A DNA stretch of 64,000 nt from NCBI GenBank assembly GCA_900769145.1, contig CAAGFN010000160.1, positions 1 to 64,000 on the forward strand, read 5' to 3'. The translations under genes and the position numbers were made by a program. A model generated the notes under the pieces. It saw nothing but the letters and a program-made list of their open reading frames with translations. It had not been told where the DNA came from and searched no databases. Source of the DNA: Rikenellaceae bacterium (GTDB taxonomy: Bacteria > Bacteroidota > Bacteroidia > Bacteroidales > UBA932). Below are positions 1 to 8,586 of this stretch, one piece after another (positions within the stretch are counted from its first letter, which is position 1; the number at the start of each line of letters is the position of its first letter).

Positions 1-1316
1 GATAACCAAAAGGCTGGACCTCCCAATCGGAGATTCAGCCTAATTTTTTTTTTGCTGTCAAAAAGTTTCAGCGGACAGTAATAATTGGCTTTATGGAACA
101 CAAATGGATAATCCGGCGGAAAGGTCTGTATAAGCGCACATTCGCGGGGAGTCAACCGTCTTTCCTGCAAGCCAGCAGACAACTCGTCAAGAATCTTTCC
201 GCCGTGTTCGCTTGACAACCTTCTGAACTCAATGTTACCGTGATGTTCCGACCTGATGGTAGGGGCCAATCCGTCAATGCTGATTTCTGTCTGGCCCTGA
301 CTTCCATTGCTCAAGTACTTTGCGCAAGAATATGTAACTTGAGCCAGATCCCTTGATTCGGAAGGCTCCGGAAGCCCGTCGAACACATCCCTGCAACTGA
401 CAGGAGCTGGAAGCCCCGCATCATTGACGTTGAAATTGTGGGTTGGTTTCGGGTAAGGATTGTACTCAGGGCTTATCTGCTTCTTCTCCAATGCCTTCAG
501 AGCCTCCGGACGGAGAGCCGAGCGCTTTATCCCGATAAAGATGACCCTTTCCCTCTTTTCCGGGACTCCGTAGTTCGCCGCATGCAACACCTGAGGATCC
601 AGCACTATGTAGTCATTCCCGTTCGCAGTGGAGAAGTCGTGCTGTATTATATCCTTGACATCGCCAAGACTGACAAGGCCCTTGACATTTTCCGCAATGA
701 ACATCTTTGGCCGGACAATGTCGATGACCTGCTTCATCCACATATACAACTTGCCTCTGGTCTCCTCCGACGGCAGGTCATCTATTCTTCTTTCTCCATT
801 GTGCAGAATGGAAGAATCAAAGCCTTTCCTCTTTCCTGCAACACTGAAATCCTGACAAGGGAAGCCTCCGGTGACAATATCAATATTCGACGGAAAAATA
901 CCGGCAATCCCCTCAATATGCATCTTTACAAGATCAACAATGCTGGTCAAATGATATATCTCAGGATTCACATCATATCTCGACATATACCTCAACCAGG
1001 TCTGCCGTGCCTCTTCCAGGATATCACATGCGAATACCGTCCTGAATACGTTGCGGTTCAGCAGAACCCAATTGTCATTAATCTTCCTCCTAATCCAGGC
1101 CTGATTGGTCACGGAGCGTCTGTGACAGATAAATCCTCCCTCCAGGCCGATATCCATGCCGCCGCAACCGGAGAACAGGGACAACACCCTCAATGTACCC
1201 TCCTCCTGCCGCTCGTTCTCGCCATTATTGAAAAACAATTCATATTGCGGCTCTTCAATCAAATCTGAATATTCCGCAATATCAATCGTCCTATATCCTT
1301 TAACTTTGTTCGCCAT
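1..1316 (-). CDS. DNA (cytosine-5) methyltransferase, C-terminus cut by window edge or altered
   Basis: It would transfer a methyl group from SAM to carbon 5 of cytosine at a specific site. The frame starts at the ATG complementary to 1314-1316 and stays open to base 1, giving 438 codons. Visible motifs are I (SLFSGCGGMDIG, about residues 46-57), IV with the catalytic Cys (GGFPCQDFS, Cys154), VI (ENVKG, about 209-213), VIII (EKRERVIFIG) and the late motif RRLTPRECALIQTFPPDYPF. The usual C-terminal motif X (of the type YKxIGNAVPP) is not seen. After the late motif the frame crosses an A10 tract and then translates through a terminator-like hairpin. An indel in the A-run would give a stop within four codons in either other frame. 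No restriction endonuclease gene is visible beside it, so it may be an orphan enzyme. A Bacteroidota-type -7 element lies upstream at 1364-1371. The family call is firm; integrity is uncertain. Confidence 0.88.
   Translation of the reverse strand, partial: MANKVKGYRTIDIAEYSDLIEEPQYELFFNNGENERQEEGTLRVLSLFSGCGGMDIGLEGGFICHRRSVTNQAWIRRKINDNWVLLNRNVFRTVFACDILEEARQTWLRYMSRYDVNPEIYHLTSIVDLVKMHIEGIAGIFPSNIDIVTGGFPCQDFSVAGKRKGFDSSILHNGERRIDDLPSEETRGKLYMWMKQVIDIVRPKMFIAENVKGLVSLGDVKDIIQHDFSTANGNDYIVLDPQVLHAANYGVPEKRERVIFIGIKRSALRPEALKALEKKQISPEYNPYPKPTHNFNVNDAGLPAPVSCRDVFDGLPEPSESRDLAQVTYSCAKYLSNGSQGQTEISIDGLAPTIRSEHHGNIEFRRLSSEHGGKILDELSAGLQERRLTPRECALIQTFPPDYPFVFHKANYYCPLKLFDSKKKIRLNLRLGGPAFWL
11..53 (+). 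terminator. Intrinsic terminator at window edge
   Basis: A 13-bp stem (11-23 with 29-41, one mismatch and one G-T pair) around a 5-base loop is followed by ten T residues at 44-53 on the plus strand. This is the classic layout of a rho-independent terminator for a plus-strand gene left of the window. On the minus strand the same hairpin is followed only by TTTT, so it could weakly stop the methyltransferase transcript as well. Confidence 0.7.
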
Positions 1317-1363
1317 TATTCCGCTCGTTCCATTATCTCCCTCATCCTATCCGGGATTGTATG

Positions 1364-1371
1364 CAAATATA
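1364..1371 (-). promoter_or_regulatory. Bacteroidota -7 element before the methyltransferase
   Basis: On the minus strand this reads TATATTTG, a full match to the Bacteroidota consensus TAnnTTTG, about 48 bases before the methyltransferase ATG. A TTG lies 23 bases further upstream, slightly wider than the typical spacing. Confidence 0.5.
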
Positions 1372-1431
1372 TGCAATTATTTCGATAAGCCATACAATGC
1401 GCCGCCTTGCGGAATAATCTTCCAAAGACAG

Positions 1432-2616
1432 TTATTTCGCCGGGAAGAAGTATTCTTTCAGGACCTTGCCGTCGGAGTCGATGCGCTTTGCGGATATTCC
1501 TTCGGAGGTTACGTGGAAATTATGTTTCTCATTGTAGCCGTTTATGAGGACAGGGAAGGAGCAGCCTCGTTTCCCGGCCTCGGAGAAGGAGTATTTGTGG
1601 ACGTGACCGCTGAGCATTATATCTACGCCCGCCTCCTCAAGAACAGGAATTATTAGCCGGTTCAGTTCAATGTTGCCGTGCCAGCCTCCGACTGATGACG
1701 GGACGTGCAGAACTGCAATTTTCACAGGCGCAGTCTTGAAATCATCCGACTCGACGATGTTTGCGAGCCACTCGGCCTCAACCTCACGGTACGCATCGCT
1801 CTGCATCAAGCCTGAGTAACTGATGTCGCTGTCCGGCTTGTCCTCACCACAATCGAGAATCAGAATTGCCGCAGGCCCCTGTCTCACAAGATAGTAGGGC
1901 AGGCCGTTAGAAGAAGGGAAATAGTCCATGAACCGATAGGAGAGCCAACCCCGGTTCTCGTGATTGCCCCTGGCATGGAAGAACGGCACGTAGGAGGCGA
2001 AAAGCTCGGCAGCGGAGGAAAGATAGCCCTTCAGAATCTGGTCCTCGCGGTCCATGGCGGAAAGCATATCGCCATTGAAAATGACGAAGTCCAGGCTGTC
2101 TTTGCGGACATCCGCCATAAGGCATCTGAAGAGCGAATCCCTGCCGTGGATATCATTGACAATGGTAAAGTCGCAGCTTTCTGCGGTCTTGTCCAACGTC
2201 CTGACCTCGTATGGCTTCTGGCGGAACGGATCATTGCCGGAAGGTATGCCGAAATACACCTTCTTCTCCCCCACCTTGCTGAGCAGGGCCTGCTGCATCA
2301 CCCTGTACCTGTAAACTGTTCCTTTCTCAAGCCCGCTCACAGTAACCTTGTGAAGCTTGCCTACAGGACGCTTGCCCAGTATGGTCTCATAATATTTCGG
2401 TCTGTCACAAGCGAAGAAATGCGAACCGTCATCCGGGGCTATCTCAACCCAGGCGGCAGCATCCACGTCAGTCATCCACACGACGGTGAAACTGGTCTCC
2501 GTAATAGCCTGAAGATAAGGTCCTACAACAATGTCTGCACTGAGTTTGGGCTGTTCCTGGGCCCCTGCTGCAAATATTGCCAAAGCGAGAATTGCAGCTA
2601 AAAATATCCTTTTCAT
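1432..2616 (-). CDS. Secreted calcineurin-like metallophosphoesterase
   Basis: Probably hydrolyses a phosphomonoester or diester outside the cytoplasm. The 394-residue protein has a signal peptide ending near residue 19 (FAAGAQ), an N-terminal Fn3-like domain of the purple-acid-phosphatase type (about 27-125), then a calcineurin-type metal-dependent domain. Metal ligands are recognisable: NDIHGRD (Asp155, His157), NGD (Asp183), GNHE (Asn218, His219), a His in AVLHVP (His304) and GHVH (His338, His340). All signature motifs are intact, so activity is expected. Its ATG overlaps the stop of the upstream glycoside hydrolase by 4 bases (2613-2616), so the two are translationally coupled. That pairing suggests a role in glycan or phosphoglycan breakdown; the substrate is unknown. 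Confidence 0.88.
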   Translation of the reverse strand: MKRIFLAAILALAIFAAGAQEQPKLSADIVVGPYLQAITETSFTVVWMTDVDAAAWVEIAPDDGSHFFACDRPKYYETILGKRPVGKLHKVTVSGLEKGTVYRYRVMQQALLSKVGEKKVYFGIPSGNDPFRQKPYEVRTLDKTAESCDFTIVNDIHGRDSLFRCLMADVRKDSLDFVIFNGDMLSAMDREDQILKGYLSSAAELFASYVPFFHARGNHENRGWLSYRFMDYFPSSNGLPYYLVRQGPAAILILDCGEDKPDSDISYSGLMQSDAYREVEAEWLANIVESDDFKTAPVKIAVLHVPSSVGGWHGNIELNRLIIPVLEEAGVDIMLSGHVHKYSFSEAGKRGCSFPVLINGYNEKHNFHVTSEGISAKRIDSDGKVLKEYFFPAK

Positions 2617-4061
2617 CTCAATCTGATTTTAATCAATGTGAATGTCCCCGGGTCAATGTCAACCGTATAGACCGCCCCCTCCTTCTTTATTTCCCGAACC
2701 TCCGGCACCACATCCATCTTCTCCACATCAGAAACATAGTTAAGTGCGGAAATGGAGGACGTTCGTGCTCCGGGGCTGAAAGTCAATGTCCTCCTCTCCT
2801 TCAAGCGACGGCCGGATATAACCACAGTCATATCCTTCCCGTCCACGGAGGCGTAGGCGAACACGTCCTCAGGAGACTTGCACTTGACTATGTTGCCCCT
2901 CACATTCTCCTGAAGCATCTTCATCACCGTCCACGGGTACTGGCGGGCCTTCGAGTCCATCCCAAGCATGCTCCGGTTGTTGGTCGGCTTGCTGCTTCCT
3001 CCAATCCTGAGCGGCCAGAAGCAGGCCATATCCACCCCGGCATTCAGGAAACGGCCAAGAGACTCGGCGAATCCGGACATCCTGAGGTCAGGCTCCGGAG
3101 TGTTGCAGTTGTACTCGGAAAGGCAGACCAGATAGTCCTTGCCAGGTTTCATCTCCTTGAGATATGCCTTCAGTTCATTGATTTTCTTGTCAATATGCTT
3201 GAGGACATTGTCGTGGTAATACCAGTGTACGGAAACCATGTCAATATTGTCACCGCATTCGGTGATGAGATCGTGCCACCATTTGTTCTCCCCGGTGGTC
3301 CAGGGCTTGGTCACAAGAGCATCGGTCCTGTCCTTGAAAGCCTTGTAGTCTGCCTCGGTGCAAAGTCCGAGGTATTCCTGCCTGATGCCCTCCCAGAGCG
3401 AGCTGTCGGTGCGCTCCTTGTTGCCGGTCATCTCGATGTCCCAGCCACCGTTGACGCTGAGGATAATGTCCGGATCCTCGGCCTTCATTGCCTTGGCATA
3501 GACATTTGCGAGGGCCCCGTACTCCCTGGCCGTCATCACCGTGTGCCAATAGGTCTCATTGCCGATTTCCCAATATTTGACCTTGTATCCCTTCTCCTTG
3601 CAGTAGCGTACCCACTCGGAAGCCTCCCTGGCTCCTCCCTCGATATCCCGCTTGAGATACCAGGACTGGGTATTGACAACGAGAAGAGGTTCTGCACCCA
3701 CCCGGCCGCAGAATGCCATGAACTCGTCGAAGTCACTCTCGGTTCCGCCTTCTTCGTACGGAAACATGGCCGTGTTGTCCAATGTATTGGTGCGCCAATG
3801 GAAATTGTCCGCAACTGTACCTCCCGGATACCTCAACATTGTGCAGGGCAACTCCTTCAGGGATTTTTCAATGCTTCCATCCGCAAGGGCTGCGTCATCC
3901 TCAATCCAGAAAAGAAAGTTCGTACCCCAGAAAAGCGGGCTCACCTTCGCCACGGATTTGTCCGGACGAACGACGATGTCCGCGTCGGCGGATTCTCCGG
4001 AGCATGATAAAAAACCAAGGGTCAGCATCATCGTTGATGCCAGAATTTGTTTGAAGGTCAT
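2613..4061 (-). CDS. Clan GH-A glycoside hydrolase lipoprotein, alpha-L-arabinofuranosidase-like
   Basis: A 482-residue protein with a lipobox (GFLSC, Cys20), so it should be anchored in the outer membrane or at the surface. The body is a TIM-barrel hydrolase. KYWEIGNET contains the likely acid/base Glu169, and LSEYNCN contains the likely nucleophile Glu316. The RYPGGTVADNFHWR segment (about 77-90) and the C-terminal beta-sandwich resemble GH51-like arabinofuranosidases. The exact GH family is not certain; GH51-related or a neighbouring clan-A family would fit. It is the first gene of a two-gene unit with the phosphoesterase. No clear -7 element was found upstream (4062-4180). Confidence 0.8.
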   Translation of the reverse strand: MTFKQILASTMMLTLGFLSCSGESADADIVVRPDKSVAKVSPLFWGTNFLFWIEDDAALADGSIEKSLKELPCTMLRYPGGTVADNFHWRTNTLDNTAMFPYEEGGTESDFDEFMAFCGRVGAEPLLVVNTQSWYLKRDIEGGAREASEWVRYCKEKGYKVKYWEIGNETYWHTVMTAREYGALANVYAKAMKAEDPDIILSVNGGWDIEMTGNKERTDSSLWEGIRQEYLGLCTEADYKAFKDRTDALVTKPWTTGENKWWHDLITECGDNIDMVSVHWYYHDNVLKHIDKKINELKAYLKEMKPGKDYLVCLSEYNCNTPEPDLRMSGFAESLGRFLNAGVDMACFWPLRIGGSSKPTNNRSMLGMDSKARQYPWTVMKMLQENVRGNIVKCKSPEDVFAYASVDGKDMTVVISGRRLKERRTLTFSPGARTSSISALNYVSDVEKMDVVPEVREIKKEGAVYTVDIDPGTFTLIKIRLR

Positions 4062-4181
4062 AGTCGATGTATTTCCGCTAATTTACACAAAAAATGCGGC
4101 ATTTACCTTAATATCCCTGTCCTGAAAGGAATACGGCCTCTTTTTGAATGGATTTCCAACCTGTAGAAAAAATACTATAGG

Positions 4182-4189
4182 TATATTTG
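4182..4189 (+). promoter_or_regulatory. -7 element for the LRR lipoprotein
   Basis: TATATTTG on the plus strand, 24 bases before the ATG at 4214. It favours that ATG over an upstream in-frame TTG at 4187, which lies inside the promoter element. Confidence 0.6.
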
Positions 4190-4213
4190 CACCAGCCACA
4201 ATTTGATAACGGT

Positions 4214-5668
4214 ATGAAACGTAGTCTCACTTATCTAGCAGCCGCAGTCATCATTGCCTCCGGTTGTTCACAAAAAGAAATAACCGCACCGGAAAGATTC
4301 ATTTCCCCAAAGGATACCGTGGATTTGAGCATCACCGGACTCGACCTGCCCGATATGGAATGGAAGGAAGGTGACGGCATATCTCTCTTCTCCACGGCCG
4401 ACACGAAATCCAACCGTTTGTTCACGGTAGTGTCAAGAGAAGTAGGAACCGCCACATTCTCCGGGCGCATAGTTCGGGGAAGCCGCCTCTGCGCCGTTTA
4501 CCCGTACAGTGAGGAAAACTCCGTGACAGTTGACGGGAAAATGCTGACTGTCACCGGAATTGTTCCGGCAAGCCAAATCGCCGGGCAACCTTCCGACCTG
4601 TATGTAGCAGTTTCTGATGACGGAAATTTCTCTTTCCTGCCGTCCTGTGCCAAGGCGAGAATCACGGTAAAGGCGGATGGGAGCGAGGAGGAAATCAAGG
4701 CCGTATCAGTAACTGCCGCCGGTGGAGAGAACCTGTCCGGAAAGGCAAGAGTAATGGCATTTGAAGGAGGAATACCTGTAATGCTGCCTTCGACGGACGC
4801 AAACGGGTCATCAGCCACACTGAACGGAGAATGGACCATTGGAGAGGAGCCTTTGACATTGGATATCAGCGTGATACCTGGGGCATTGGCCGAAGGCTAC
4901 ACAATCTCCGTGACCAAGTCCGACGGAATCAAGTCAGAGAAAAAATATGAGACACCTGTCACCTTCAGGTCCGGGTCCGTGACCGCATTGGCCGACTTTG
5001 TCTTCGAGGGTCCGAAATACTATTTCCTTTACACGGCAGACGAGAAATTGGCCGTCGAGGGATACAAGCACGAGTTCAGCGACGGAGAAGGCAAGATTTA
5101 CCTGAATACTCCGGAGATTCCTGCCGGCCTGCTCACCGGGAATACCGTAATCAAAGGCGTACACATCCCCGCTGACATCGAAACCATCGGCGATCAGGCG
5201 TTCGACAACTGCACTTCATTGGCCTCGCTCACCTTCGAGGAAGGCTCCGTCCTGACCTCAATCGGCAGCCAGGCATTCCGCAAGACCGCAGTCAAGACTG
5301 TCAACTTCCCGAAGAGCCTCAATGTACTCGGGGTGCAGTCCTTCAACAATGCCGCATCACTCGTGACCGTAACCTTCCCGGACGACTCTAATCTCGAGAC
5401 TATTTCACAGGGCGTGTTCAATGGTGCCGTGTCCCTCAAGGATGTCGTAATCCCGGCTTCGGTCAAATCTCTGGACAAGGCCTTCAACACCAAGTTCACT
5501 ACGAAGTTGACAATCACATTCAAGGGTGTGACGCCTCCTACCCTCGCAGCCGCAACAGGAATATTCAACCTTTCCTATCTCAATGCCATCTACGTGCCTG
5601 CAGAAAGCGTGGATGCCTACAAGACCGCCTGGGGGACGTATGCCAAGTATATCAAGGCTATTGAGTAA
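4214..5668 (+). CDS. Fimbrillin-like lipoprotein with BspA-type leucine-rich repeats
   Basis: The protein, 484 residues from the ATG at 4214, has a lipoprotein signal peptide (IIASGC). The N-terminal half (about 30-270) has the beta-rich pattern of fimbrillin-like (FimB/Mfa2-type) proteins: EWKEGDGISLFS, an LCAVYPYSE-type strand, and a late segment ending VTALADFVFEG. The second half carries four or more BspA-type LRR_5 units (VHIPADIETIGDQAFDNC, LTSIGSQAFRKTAVKTVNFP, LETISQGVFNGAVSLKDVVI) and ends with a Y-V-P-A-E-S-V-D-A-Y-K cap typical of such repeats. It probably acts at the cell surface in adhesion or ligand binding; the partner is unknown. An upstream in-frame TTG is rejected because it sits in the -7 element. 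Confidence 0.82.
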   Translation: MKRSLTYLAAAVIIASGCSQKEITAPERFISPKDTVDLSITGLDLPDMEWKEGDGISLFSTADTKSNRLFTVVSREVGTATFSGRIVRGSRLCAVYPYSEENSVTVDGKMLTVTGIVPASQIAGQPSDLYVAVSDDGNFSFLPSCAKARITVKADGSEEEIKAVSVTAAGGENLSGKARVMAFEGGIPVMLPSTDANGSSATLNGEWTIGEEPLTLDISVIPGALAEGYTISVTKSDGIKSEKKYETPVTFRSGSVTALADFVFEGPKYYFLYTADEKLAVEGYKHEFSDGEGKIYLNTPEIPAGLLTGNTVIKGVHIPADIETIGDQAFDNCTSLASLTFEEGSVLTSIGSQAFRKTAVKTVNFPKSLNVLGVQSFNNAASLVTVTFPDDSNLETISQGVFNGAVSLKDVVIPASVKSLDKAFNTKFTTKLTITFKGVTPPTLAAATGIFNLSYLNAIYVPAESVDAYKTAWGTYAKYIKAIE

Positions 5669-5674
5669 TCAACT

Positions 5675-5706
5675 CTCTCCATGCGCTTCGCTTGGTCGAG
5701 ATGACA
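5675..5706 (-). repeat. Half copy of the MITE-like repeat, inverted
   Basis: The reverse complement of this stretch matches the left half of the element (TGTCATCTCGACCAAGCGAA and onward to GGAGAG). It differs by one base from the half copy at 63434-63469. It starts just after the stop of the LRR lipoprotein. Confidence 0.75.
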
Positions 5707-5711
5707 AAAGA

Positions 5712-5850
5712 GGCTGACCCAAAAGTCGATTAATTGTCATCTCGACCGAGTGAAGCGAGCGGAGAGATCTACACAACAGATTGATTATCAATAGATATCT
5801 CGACTACGCACTACGTGCTTCGCTCGATATGACAGACTTTTGGGTCAGCC
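5712..5850 (+). repeat. MITE-like intergenic repeat, copy 1
   Basis: A 139-bp element bounded by perfect 16-bp inverted ends (5712-5727 GGCTGACCCAAAAGTC, 5835-5850 its complement). Internally TGTCATCTCGACCGAG near the left end is mirrored by CTTCGCTCGATATGACA near the right end, so the whole unit is close to a palindrome. It encodes no protein. It sits between two convergent gene ends and could fold into a long hairpin that also acts as a terminator. Confidence 0.85.
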
Positions 5851-5881
5851 CCTTCTTCTTTTATCGTATATGTGAGTATCT

Positions 5882-6772
5882 CTACCACTCTTCGAAAACC
5901 AGATCCTTCAACGGATCCTGTCTGCGATAAAGGGTCTCATCGACTTTGTACCTGATTCCTGCCTTCTCGTAGATGTAGCTGAGAGAAATCTCCATACGCT
6001 CTCCGGAATCGTCCCAAGATCCGCTTCCTTCGGCAATAGCAATTCCGCCGTCAGCAGTGGAAGCTTCTACGGTACCATCCGCATTGAATGTCAGCAGAAC
6101 CTTCTCTCCGGAAGCAGCCGTATTGGCCACGCCATTGCGTACGCTGGTGGTACGGGTCAATGTGGACAGAGGCCTGGTCAGGTTGGTGGACAGGTCATTC
6201 CTGGAGTAGGTGATGGTTCCGCTGAGATCTCCGTCCTCTCCGATAATGGATACGGAACCCTTGACATAATATGTCCCCTGCCATCTGTTGACAAACTTTA
6301 CGGCCACGATGCTGGTGTTCTTGCCCTCAAGCAGAGAATCTGCGGAGCTGGAGACCACCCTGAAAGGTATAGCATAGTGCTTGCCCGCGGCCGCCGGGTC
6401 ATCATAGAATGCCTCGGTAAAACTTACGGTCACGTCCGCAATAGGGAGATTGACATTGGAAATGCGCATCTTGCCAGGGTCTTCGAGCGTGTAATAATTC
6501 TCGGGCATCATTGTCAGGGATGTTCCCTCAAGCAGTTCAGGGTCAATGACAAAGTCGGCATAGTCCTTCTTGTCAACTTCCCTGCGGCCACCTATGGTCA
6601 CACCGACCCTGATGGTCATATCCCTGTCGGCAATCACCGTCCTGAGCGGCTTCTGGGATGCGAAATATGCAGATGTATAATTGTAGTCATCGAGAAAGTC
6701 CTCATAGCAGGATGTAAGTGCCGGCACCAGAGCAAGCAGCGCAGCAGCTGATATTATCGTTTTCTTGTCCAT
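5882..6772 (-). CDS. DUF1735/DUF4361-type surface lipoprotein of the PUL
   Basis: The protein, 296 residues from the ATG at 6772, has a clear lipobox (VPALTSC). I chose this start because an upstream in-frame ATG at 6796 adds eight residues without signal-peptide character and runs into the susD stop. The N-terminal part (about 25-145) has the DUF1735 pattern of BT_3987-like proteins: SAYFASQKPLRTV, VGVTIGGRREVD, YYTLEDPGKMRI, YAIPFRVVSSSADSLLEGKN. The C-terminal half, beginning about NRWQGTYYVKGSV, resembles DUF4361. Such proteins act as surface glycan-binding accessories of SusC/SusD complexes. It is the last gene of the five-gene minus-strand unit, 14 bases after the second susD. Confidence 0.85.
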   Translation of the reverse strand: MDKKTIISAAALLALVPALTSCYEDFLDDYNYTSAYFASQKPLRTVIADRDMTIRVGVTIGGRREVDKKDYADFVIDPELLEGTSLTMMPENYYTLEDPGKMRISNVNLPIADVTVSFTEAFYDDPAAAGKHYAIPFRVVSSSADSLLEGKNTSIVAVKFVNRWQGTYYVKGSVSIIGEDGDLSGTITYSRNDLSTNLTRPLSTLTRTTSVRNGVANTAASGEKVLLTFNADGTVEASTADGGIAIAEGSGSWDDSGERMEISLSYIYEKAGIRYKVDETLYRRQDPLKDLVFEEW

Positions 6773-6786
6773 ATTCTGTCTGTTGA

Positions 6787-8577
6787 TTATTTCCAACCAA
6801 GATTGTTTACCATCTCAGGGTTCTTTATGCACTCGTCGTAAGGCATTGGGGCATAGTAGTATCTTAGATCATTGAACTTCCTTTCCGAAACAAACTTCGG
6901 CTCGTATGTGAGTTTGCCGTCCACAAGAGATACCTCGACTCCCATTGCCGGTTCGGCGAGAGGAAGAAGGCAACGTCTAAGGTCATACCAGCGATGGTTC
7001 TCGAAAGCGAGTTCAAGCCGCCTCTCGTTCTGGATGAGAGTCCTGAATGCATCCTTGCCTTCGGAGGCCACCTTGTCCAGATATTCCGTATCGGTTATGC
7101 CTCCGGAACGTTCCCTGATGGTCTTCACTACATCGTATGCAGAATATATGCAGCTGGCACCCTTTCCGTAAGGTCCCCAGGCCTCATTGGCCGCCTCGGC
7201 ATAGTTGAGGAAGACCTCGGCCCTGCGGAATTCAGGATAATAGTGCTGGGAGTTGGTGGCCTGCGAAGGATTGAGCATCGTGGCATTCCCGGACATGAAC
7301 TTGGCCAGATAATATCCCGACACTGAGGCATTCTGGTTATAATTCAGGCCATCCTTGCCATCTGGCATCACATTGATAGACTCCCCGCTATTGCCGAACG
7401 GACAGCCATGATAATAGACATTGAGGTAGAACCTCCTGTCGCGGCCCACATACGGGTCGGAAGGGTCATATCCGGACTCCTCCTCGGTGATAGGATAGCC
7501 GTTGGCCATCGGGAACGCATCCACCAGATTCTGTGACGGGACGGTGTTGGCATTGCCCCAATAATAAGGAGGGAAATGCCTTGATTCCATATCCCTGGAA
7601 TTGAAGAATGTCCTATACAGGAATTCGGACGGGGTGGTATTGCCCGCATCTGCGAGATCAGTCGCCCGGAGAGCATAGAACTCCTTGCCAAATCCCGGAA
7701 GGTTCAGGACCTCGTCGGCTGCCAGAGCCGCCCTTTCCCACTTTGCAGTATATTCTGCATCATCCAACACGGTGAAACTACCCATTCCGTCAATGCGGAC
7801 CACGGCATCGGTCTGGAAAGCCGGGGAGGCCGCATACAGCAGGACCCTGCTCCTCAGGGCGGCCGCAGTCAGGGAAGTCGGAAGGCCAATGTTGCTTGCA
7901 CCCAGCACTACATCTGCTCCGGAGTAGGATGAAGGAAGGTTCTCCATCGCCGTCTCACAGTCTTTCACTATCTGCTCCACACATTCCTCGTAGGTGTTTC
8001 TTTTGAAATCCGTCATATTCTTGGCTTCATCCTCAGTGATGAAGTGCAGTGTCAACGGATAGCCGAGAGCCTCGCCGTCATCTGTCTTCCCACCGTATTG
8101 CCGAAGAAGACAGAAGCCCCAATATGCCCTGAGGAAATGCGCCTCGCCGTAAAGACGTTTCTTGTAGGCGGCATCCTGTCCCGCATCCACCTTGTCGTAG
8201 AGAATCTCGTCCGTCAGCCCCTTCTCAAGGAAAAGATTGATATGCTGGAACTGCGTATAGCATTTTGACCAGTTGGAAAGAGGATGGCTCATGGTTGACC
8301 AACTCCCGGAAGTAAGCTTGTACACATCCGAGTTGTAGGAATTTGTAAGGGCATTGTCCGTAGCCGCATCGAGGAAGTTTGACCCATAGGAGTCAGGCCT
8401 CGTCGGCATTGAGGTATAGGCTGAGTTCAGTACGCCCATAGCCATGTCAGAGATACGCCAGACATCATCATCTCCCCACTGGTTATTGGTCTTTTCTTTC
8501 CAGATGTCAGCGCAGGAGGACATTGCCACAACCGCTGACATTACAATGATTATTCTATATATCTTATTCATATTCAA
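6787..8577 (-). CDS. SusD-like outer-membrane glycan-binding lipoprotein (second pair)
   Basis: A 596-residue RagB/SusD-family protein, usual length for the family. It has a lipobox (VVAMSSC) and an N-terminal SusD_2/3-like helical region with KCYTQFQHINLFLEKG and YGEAHFLRAYWGFCLLRQYGG. The C-terminal RagB/SusD domain includes FLNYAEAANEAWG, a RTLIQNERRLELAFENHRWY-type segment and a final MPYDECIKNPEMVNN region. It caps the SusC transporter and binds the oligosaccharide at the surface. Its start lies 9 bases after the stop of the second susC, so the two are co-transcribed. Confidence 0.96.
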   Translation of the reverse strand: MNMNKIYRIIIVMSAVVAMSSCADIWKEKTNNQWGDDDVWRISDMAMGVLNSAYTSMPTRPDSYGSNFLDAATDNALTNSYNSDVYKLTSGSWSTMSHPLSNWSKCYTQFQHINLFLEKGLTDEILYDKVDAGQDAAYKKRLYGEAHFLRAYWGFCLLRQYGGKTDDGEALGYPLTLHFITEDEAKNMTDFKRNTYEECVEQIVKDCETAMENLPSSYSGADVVLGASNIGLPTSLTAAALRSRVLLYAASPAFQTDAVVRIDGMGSFTVLDDAEYTAKWERAALAADEVLNLPGFGKEFYALRATDLADAGNTTPSEFLYRTFFNSRDMESRHFPPYYWGNANTVPSQNLVDAFPMANGYPITEEESGYDPSDPYVGRDRRFYLNVYYHGCPFGNSGESINVMPDGKDGLNYNQNASVSGYYLAKFMSGNATMLNPSQATNSQHYYPEFRRAEVFLNYAEAANEAWGPYGKGASCIYSAYDVVKTIRERSGGITDTEYLDKVASEGKDAFRTLIQNERRLELAFENHRWYDLRRCLLPLAEPAMGVEVSLVDGKLTYEPKFVSERKFNDLRYYYAPMPYDECIKNPEMVNNLGWK

Positions 8578-8586
8578 CCCTTTCCA

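Noticed and set aside
438..1268. 276-codon plus-strand open frame
   Set aside because: Antisense to the cytosine-5 methyltransferase, whose motifs are unmistakable on the minus strand.
2577..4007. 476-codon plus-strand open frame
   Set aside because: It is exactly antisense to the arabinofuranosidase-like gene, has no recognisable domain, and arises from codon bias on the coding strand.
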